From Stentor roeselii (lineage: Eukaryota > Ciliophora > Heterotrichea > Heterotrichida > Stentoridae): 64,000 bases of DNA. The position numbers and the translations under genes are program-made. How positions within the stretch are numbered: position 1 is the stretch's first letter; every line of letters starts with the position of its first letter. A model generated the notes under the pieces. The model was not told where the DNA came from, searched no databases, and saw only the letters and a list, made by a program, of their open reading frames with translations. The stretch covers positions 186,001-250,000 of the forward strand of contig RSEH01000004.1 of assembly GCA_006503475.1 (NCBI GenBank). Reading direction: 5' to 3'. Of the stretch, positions 57,972-64,000 are shown piece after piece.

Positions 57972-59468
57972 TAATATTATAATTATTTAATTATAGTACT
58001 CTTTTGTCAAATTTCGCATTATGAATTTTCAGAGTCTTACAATATATCCTGTTATTTTCTAAGTCATCCTCGTCATCAGGCAACAACTACTTGAAACTAA
58101 TAAACTGTAATTCCAAAAAACTATAAATTTACTGATAGTATCTTATATTTATCACCTTATTATAGATTAAAAATCTCGTAGGATTTATATTGATAGTTTT
58201 TGTCGGTATGGAAATTGCTAAAAATTTTCTTTATTGTAGAATGCTTTCCTTGTTTCAAGTTACTATCTTTCTTTTCGGTACAATCTTATTTGTTATATCT
58301 ATATATTTTATACAATCAAACTGATATTTACCATCTTGGGATATGAGTAGTTGTATTGTCAAAGCAAAGATAGAAGAAGGGATCATATCACTTGCTTACT
58401 TCTTTTTTCTTGATTATAAAGTTGATTGAAATCTATTTAGAAATAAACATTCAAAAAGTTTCTCTTTCTATCTCAAGGGCAGTAAATTTTTTATATATGC
58501 TATGATCTTCGGAAAATGCTTCCTTTTCTTGGGGAGCCTTATGATGTATGCTCATGGTTGAGATTTCCATGCCATTTGAGATTTGCCCAACCTCATGAAT
58601 CAGAAAAGAAAACCTTTCTTTTGGAAATAGATTTAACTCAAAATTAGAGATACTCTTTGAATTTTCACTTGATTGCTTTAGGCATTTACTTGCTTCACTT
58701 GAAACTTTTTCCTATTCTATAATTACTCTTTTTGTATCATTTGCTATCTGAGTGATATTATTTTTATTATTGACTTTAGTTTCTTAAGATAGTTTTTCAA
58801 ATCCTCCTGCTTCAATAACTAACTTAGTGATCAGTCTGAAATAAAATTATATCTGATGATTAATCATTCAAATATCGATAAAAGTTTGGTTTATTTTAAA
58901 ATTTTATTGTTTTATGTGTATAATAATTCAAATAATTACTTTTTGGGTAAGGTTTAATCTTGTCAAATAAGAATTATATTATTTAATTTTAGTATGGTTT
59001 TATATTTTGAATTTTCATAATACTATCGGAGCTATACTTCAATGATAGCTCACATCATAAAAAAATAATGTACTATTTTTAGATTTGATTCTTAATTCAA
59101 AAAATTTATACTTAGTTGTTGCTTAGAAGCTCAATCTAAGAATAATAATATTAAGACTGTTTATAGAAACTTTTTCTGCTATGACTTAGTCTAATCCTCT
59201 GTTAAAGATTAACATCTGTAAATATACATCACTGAAAAATTAGTATGTGCCTAGGATTTTTATTTAATTATTTAGGTATGCTAGTAAGAATTGTGATATT
59301 GTAAGATTTCATATTTTATTGTTTATAAAGATAGTTTTTGGAAAGTATCATCAAAGAAGAAAATGAATATCTGATTCAATTCACAATATTTCAATCCAAA
59401 ACTTATATATAATTTAAGCATTTATTTTAAAACAATATAATAAAGTTCATCTTTAAAACCTATTATTT
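57972..59468. other. Gene-poor AT-rich region
   Basis: No intact gene was seen in these 1.5 kb. The only coding-like stretch is the stop-interrupted frame at 58451-58846. Confidence 0.5.
58451..58846 (-). pseudogene. Stop-interrupted frame, probable decayed gene
   Basis: One minus-strand frame runs 132 codons with only two internal stops (TAA 58784-58786, TAG 58712-58714) before TGA at 58451-58453. Roughly ten would be expected at this AT content. The translation looks protein-like (EVGQISNGMEISTMSIHHK, KVSSEASKCLKQSSEN). No ATG begins it and no family was recognised. Neither stop falls in a possible 15-nt GTAA..AG intron. Confidence 0.5.
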
Positions 59469-59924
59469 CTAATCAAAGTCCTTAAGTTTATCGAATAGTT
59501 CATGAGGATCAAATATCTTGGGTATATTTAAACCCTTAAGATCAGACTCTTCCACCCAAAGATCAAAATCACCAAATCCGACATTTTGAGTAAGCTGCTT
59601 ATAAAATACCTTGAAACTACCTGGTGACTCTTTCAATACCTTAGAAAACCTATGGTGAAGCTTCTTGTGAGTTGAAAGCTGTGAACTCTGTCTGAAAACT
59701 TCTTGGCAATCTGCAAAAGGACACTTTATTGGTTTTTCTTGGCTGTGGGTAGAAAGATGCTCTTTGAGATTTTGGTTTGAACTCAAGATTTTTTTGCAAA
59801 TCTTGCATGAAAATCGTTTAGATTTTCGATGGGAAATAAGACAGTGTCTTTGAAGGCTGTATATTGTGAAGTAGGCTTTGTCGCAGCCTTTATAAGTGCA
59901 AGCGAACATATTTGGCCTATTCAT
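59469..59924 (-). CDS. C2H2 zinc-finger protein with three fingers
   Basis: 151 aa. Three consecutive C2H2 fingers: C9, C14, H27, H32; C40, C43, H56, H60; C68, C73, H86 and H90 or H91. Fingers 1 and 3 have the C-x4-C spacing of TFIIIA/Zic-type fingers, and the TIYSLQRH and NQNLKEH recognition helices are conventional. The 50-residue C-terminus is hydrophilic and not recognised. A DNA- or 5S-rRNA-binding role is inferred; TFIIIA itself has nine fingers, so this is a short member. Surrounded by non-coding AT-rich DNA. Confidence 0.85.
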   Translation of the reverse strand: MNRPNMFACTYKGCDKAYFTIYSLQRHCLISHRKSKRFSCKICKKILSSNQNLKEHLSTHSQEKPIKCPFADCQEVFRQSSQLSTHKKLHHRFSKVLKESPGSFKVFYKQLTQNVGFGDFDLWVEESDLKGLNIPKIFDPHELFDKLKDFD

Positions 59925-60252
59925 TTATGGCCTAGTAAAAAAATTGCAGAATAAAAGATAAATTTTTTAAGGAAATCTTACCTTGATAGGTTCAGAGTGA
60001 AAGTAATGCAAGATTTTAACTATTTGGCTTTTAGTTGTAATTTTTATATTGAGACTATATCGAAAATGATGTAAATATTTCAGAAAGTTTAAGGTAAAGT
60101 AACTTGATCGTAATCATTAAGAAATCATAAGATTCTTTGATTATCTAAATCTCCAGATATCAATCTCTATTTCCTATCAAAGAAAACCAAATCAGCTAAT
60201 CACATAAGTCAATTAATTCATTGAGTAACCAATTTAATTCCCTATCTTCCTA
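59925..60252. other. AT-rich spacer
   Basis: No coding signal. It separates the zinc-finger gene start from the stop-interrupted frame. Confidence 0.45.
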
Positions 60253-60675
60253 ATGAAACTTTCAGTTCCTGTTAAGTTAATTCTCCAAGATTCTAAAAGA
60301 TTTTTCAAGAGGCTCGATATAAGAAATAGGTGTCTGCTTGAGTTAAAACAAAATTTGCTGTCCTTAGAATTCACATTTATCTCTGAATTGACTTCTCCAA
60401 GACAATCGGCCATTTTGGTAGAGCCTCCGCTTCTCATGCCCAGAAAAGTCTTTTTGAAGTTAAAAAAACACTCCAGATGTTAAGCCAAAATCACTGAACC
60501 CATAACTAGTGAAAAGAAGAAACACGTGCATTGAACGAAAGCAGAGTTTTCTGGAAAAGTAAGTGAAAAACTGCGAAGAAGTTCAAAGTTGTTTGATGTT
60601 TTGGGTAACTTGTTAGACTTTGAGGTGAATATACTGAGAGGTTATACTTGCGCAAGAAAATCAGTTAAAAGTTGA
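60253..60675 (+). pseudogene. Stop-interrupted frame with intact ATG
   Basis: ATG 60253 opens a frame of 140 codons plus final TGA (60673-60675), broken by TAA at 60481-60483 and TGA at 60532-60534. The three parts have similar basic composition (FFKRLDIRNRCLLELK, KITEPITSEKKKHVH, FSGKVSEKLRRSSKLFDVLG) and local GC is higher than the flanks, so it reads as one former gene. The first 76 codons remain translatable. The opposite-strand frame over 60234-60437 is judged a shadow. No family was recognised. Confidence 0.5.
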
Positions 60676-61637
60676 TAGCTCAAATTAGAGGTGAGTATAA
60701 TTTAATCTAATTTATATGTTTGAGGAAGTTTATAGGTATGAAACTTCTTAAAAATTTTAAGTATTTAGAATGGGATCATAGAGTTGTTTGAATGTTTTAT
60801 TTTGAATCAAATGGTTACTTTATTGTGTAATATTAAGATTCATTTTAATACTTGAATTAAAGTTATTTTATTCGAAATTTTGATTTTTGGGTTATTTATT
60901 AGTATTGAGTCTCTATAACTTAAAAAAATTATTAGAGATAAAATATATCGTCTTCAATTACTTCATTAATTATAATCTATAGATTTTCAATGCTGGTAAT
61001 AATTGATTAAGTCTACTCTTTGTTTTATTAAAGAAATAAGCTATTTGCTATCAGTCTACTTTTGATTCAAAATACCTGGCTTGCAATCAAACTATCAGGT
61101 CTAAAAAAATGAATTTCCAATCAACTTAATCTTAATCAATAATTTTCGATATACATTTGTGCTATTTAGACACAGAATATATTTGATTAGTGATCTGGAT
61201 TTATATTTAGATAAGGTAATAATCATAGTTTATGGAGAATGAATCAATTATAACTTAATATGTTTTGGATGATATTGATTCAATATAAAAAGAAATTTCA
61301 CAAAGAATTCTATTTAAGATGATGAATGTGATCTCCATCGTAAAAATTTATTACTATTAAATGATGGTCCATTTTCCGAATATAATTATTGAATTTATAT
61401 CATAAAATAAAAAAATTTCATAATAAGTAATTATTATAATAAAAGCTGCAGATTCTTTTGATATATTTATTTTTAACTATCATCTAAATGATGTTTTTAA
61501 TTCAAAAGCCATTATAAGATCAAACTTCGAGTAAGTTGAACAGATTAAAAAATATCCGATGTGAAAACCATTGAATAATTAATTAATTTTTCTAAATTCA
61601 GAGCACTTCATTTCCTTTGTGAAATGAAAACTTTCGT
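60676..61637. other. AT-rich gene-free region
   Basis: Very AT-rich, stops frequent in all frames. No gene, repeat or RNA was recognised in these 960 bp. Confidence 0.5.
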
Positions 61638-62307
61638 TCAAATTTTTATGCATTTTTTTCTTATTCCCATCAAGATTTTTATTGAATCATTTTTTATTTG
61701 TTATATCTTGCTGTTTTCTCTAATCATCTCAGAGTTTCTAAATTGAAGCTTTGTTAGTACTTCCCGCTTGAGCAATTCCTCCTTAAGTCCTTGACTTTGA
61801 TTTTCTGAAGCCTGCAACGAAATTCAAAGATCTCTTTTTTGTAAGAACTTCTTAAACATTTGCATTTGCTCAGGAACAACATTTTGTAGCATTCCAAATT
61901 CTGAGTGTTTTTTTTTAATTTCTAATTATGCAACCTTGTGATTAAGATCATCAATTTTTTTTAGTTTTCAATTCATTTTCTTCTATAAAAATATCATCTT
62001 TCAGTTTCTTATTTCAATATTACTTTGACATTGATAAGATAGATTCTAGAGTTCACTTCATTTGGATGAAGCTAATAATCTTCACAAAGTATATTTAATA
62101 GTTTGCTTGAGCTTCTGGAAAAAGACCTCTGCTTAGTAAAATAAAAGCTCAAATTATCAAAATTTTTAAATAAGATAGATTAGACTTACTGAAAAAATCA
62201 CTCGAAATAGTGACAGGAGAATATAATTCAAATGAAATTTTTCTTGAATCAGATGAAGACTGATTTTTTGCTATATGCAAGGTTTTTTTAATGGAATAAT
62301 CATCCAT
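61638..62307 (-). pseudogene. Decayed coiled-coil gene
   Basis: An ATG at 62307 starts an intact 52-codon piece (to 62149). About 170 bp further on, 61974-61638 is one frame with internal stops TAA 61926-61928, TGA 61824-61826 and TAA 61701-61703, whose translation is coiled-coil-like (LEIKKKHSEFGMLQNV, SQGLKEELLKREVLTKLQ). A one-base shift in an A-run near 61975 connects to another Glu/Lys-rich piece (IFIEENELK). The mixture of stops and a frameshift fits a pseudogene. Confidence 0.5.
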
Positions 62308-63242
62308 GTTGCTCGAAAGATTGGACAGTCAAGAATATTACTCTCTTGGCATTATTTAATGCAGGCAATTTGAAAAAAATTATTAAAAGAGGATGTAGAA
62401 AAGTATTCTGTATGTTCACTCAAACAGATATTCATTTGAGGCTTAAAACATAATTTTTTTAAGTTTTTTAAGAAAGTGGAATAGAAAATTAAAGGGGAAT
62501 AAATTCTTCATTATGTTGATTAATAGCCTTTATTTCAAAAAAAAAATTATTAAGATAAAACCATATAGGAATAAAATTATTCTAATATCGAGAATCTATA
62601 GATTCTTATATTTTATACTTAGAAGCTGTTGACGAGTACTTTTTTTAAAAAATAATTTCTCAATATGATATTTTCTATTATTATCACTTCAAATATCATA
62701 TTTTCATAATTTTAAGATATGTGTTTAGTCTAGTCTTAATAGTCTGTTATAATTCGCTAATTCTATTTCATCTACTTCATGTTTAGTGGATAAAACTTTT
62801 ATCTGGATTCTTAAGTAGGAAATAGGAATTTAAGATTTAATTCTAAAAATTGCACTAGATTAATGATTTATTTTAATAGAAATAATCTCTTTAGGTTCTG
62901 TTTATATATTATTTATGATAACATAATTAATTATACATTATTTGAGAACATAATATAGGGGTTAATAATTTTTTTTTAGAAATCCAATAATTATAATGTC
63001 TATGCAAAATTTATATCTGATTTTAATAATATTATTTTTCAACTTTAATTAAAGAAGCTGATTCGAAAATTATAAACTTCTATAACACCAAAAACCACAT
63101 AATATGTATTTTAAATACTAAATGATATGGAACAGATATTTGAAAAGTATTAAGTTCCAAAAATTATCCATCATATAATTATTCAAATCAATTCTAATTA
63201 AGGCCTTTCATTTTTGAAGATCAATTATACCTAATTATTTCC
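62308..63242. other. AT-rich gene-free region
   Basis: No coding signal, repeat array or RNA gene was recognised. It includes long A/T runs. Confidence 0.5.
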
Positions 63243-64000
63243 CTATCTAATCATCCTTTGATAAGATTCTTCTTGGATAATCTCTTCCTTTTTCACATAA
63301 ATTACTCCTAAAGTAATAGCAACAAGAACAATCACTGCCATTCCACCCTGATAAACTACAAAAGAGTGTTTATTGTAAATATATTCATAAGTAATTGCTT
63401 CCCTAAAATAAATATATCTATTTTCAGCATCAAACATAGTATAGTATGCTTTAAAAAATGGTAAGCCAATAATATCTGCAACAATATTGGGATCACGTTC
63501 AATTAAAACTGTGCACAGTCCATTTTTTTCTCTACGAAGATAATCTTCCTTATGAATATAAAACTGATCATAATCTGTCCCATATCCTAATACTGGAAAT
63601 TCACCAGTGCAATTACAAATCAATGTAGTTCGATCCCCAATTAATTTATATTCAGTACAGTCAGCACTCTCAGATATATACTGTCTGAAGGCATTATCAA
63701 AGTGAGAAGCTGTTAATTTAATTGTCTGAATATTGAAATCGAAAAGTATATTTTGCGAGTAAGTATATAAAATACCATCAATAAAAATAGATGATGCATG
63801 CACTCTCCAGTCAAATGAATTTTCTAATACTTTTAGTTTTTTTGTTGATTTTACTTGTGAATACTCAAAAGTATCCCAGTATCCTAATGTTAGGCAAGAC
63901 TGCTTTTTAATTCTATTAGGATTGTTTATATAAATTGAAAATATCTTGCTTGCAATCAAGCCTTGATTTTTTAAATATGAAAGTATGTTAAAATTTGTAT
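63243..64000 (-). CDS. Pepsin-like aspartic protease fold with C-terminal membrane anchor (5' part outside window)
   Basis: The frame is open to the right edge, so the N-terminal lobe is missing; 251 codons are visible. The piece starts FNILSYLKNQGLI..KIFSIYINN, a typical start of the inter-lobe region of pepsins, then FDWRVHASSIFIDG and the closing strand IIGLPFFKAYYTMFDAENRYIYF. The second catalytic motif, normally D-S/T-G, reads ILFDFNIQTI, so the Asp is present but the Gly is lost. A membrane helix (GGMAVIVLVAITLGVIYV) and short cytosolic tail follow. Activity is doubtful unless compensated; the protein could be a receptor-like or processing protease-fold protein. Confidence 0.8.
   Translation of the reverse strand, partial: TNFNILSYLKNQGLIASKIFSIYINNPNRIKKQSCLTLGYWDTFEYSQVKSTKKLKVLENSFDWRVHASSIFIDGILYTYSQNILFDFNIQTIKLTASHFDNAFRQYISESADCTEYKLIGDRTTLICNCTGEFPVLGYGTDYDQFYIHKEDYLRREKNGLCTVLIERDPNIVADIIGLPFFKAYYTMFDAENRYIYFREAITYEYIYNKHSFVVYQGGMAVIVLVAITLGVIYVKKEEIIQEESYQRMIR

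Noticed and set aside
60234-60437. 67-codon minus-strand frame
   Set aside because: Antisense to the longer plus-strand open stretch 60253-60675, which has higher local GC and more protein-like composition.
58451-60675. UAR = Gln code (as in Tetrahymena) to explain the stop-interrupted frames
   Set aside because: TGA is also present in the interrupted frames, and TAA, TAG and TGA all end conserved genes elsewhere in the window.
1-64000. tRNA, rRNA, CRISPR arrays, insertion sequences, bacterial promoters or ribosome binding sites
   Set aside because: No B-box with cloverleaf, no direct-repeat/spacer array and no transposase were recognised; the gene set is eukaryotic.

Overview
The window reads as macronuclear DNA of a heterotrich ciliate, most likely Stentor or a close relative (inference). 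Three things seen directly support this. Genes sit almost edge to edge on both strands. TAA, TAG and TGA all end clear reading frames, so the code is standard, unlike most ciliates. Five genes are interrupted by introns of exactly 15 nt, each GTAA...AG with an A at position 10; removing them restores intact conserved proteins. A P4-ATPase fused to two guanylyl cyclase domains also points to an alveolate. No tRNA, rRNA, CRISPR array or insertion sequence was recognised.

Layout. 1-9.3 kb: two tandem minus-strand paralogues of about 1,520 aa (NB-ARC/STAND-like NTPase plus long TPR array), the first cut by the window edge. 10.4-19.8 kb: Nup53/Nup35-like nucleoporin, CDC14 phosphatase, a luminal/TM protein, short RIB43A-like protein, Qa-SNARE, PH-like protein, enolase-like pseudoenzyme with an RIIa/Dpy-30-like N-terminus, RAD51-paralogue-like ATPase, and an RRM protein. 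20.3-31.4 kb: alpha/beta hydrolase, SF-assemblin, coiled-coil proteins, uL5, a split degenerate kinase-like gene, a hidden split LYR/FMC1-like gene, eL43, and a MORN protein. 31.5-47.8 kb: IP3-receptor-type Ca2+ channel, a MADS-like protein six bases away, CK1 kinase, PEX13, pseudokinase, small membrane protein, long coiled-coil protein, kinase-like protein and PPIL6-like cyclophilin. 47.8-55.2 kb: the P4-ATPase/guanylyl cyclase and a 70-aa RIIa-type protein.

From about 56 kb to the right edge the character changes. DNA becomes more AT-rich and gene-poor, holding a trypsin-like protease, a C2H2 zinc-finger protein, an edge-truncated pepsin-like membrane protein and three open stretches broken by in-frame stops that look like decayed genes. 

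The genes are not organised as operons. They alternate between divergent pairs sharing very short spacers (6-34 bp in four cases) and convergent pairs whose stops lie 4-29 bp apart, so transcripts must overlap or have nearly no UTR. Several products fit ciliary or cortical cytoskeleton (RIB43A, SF-assemblin, ENO4-like, PPIL6-like, RIIa protein) or second-messenger signalling (IP3R, guanylyl cyclase, CK1), but co-regulation is not shown by the sequence. The least expected items are the tandem NLR-like pair, a 12-nt telomere-like minisatellite at 24.17-24.33 kb, an in-frame TAA-ATG junction between the enolase-like and RAD51-like genes, and a high density of catalytically degenerate enzyme folds.
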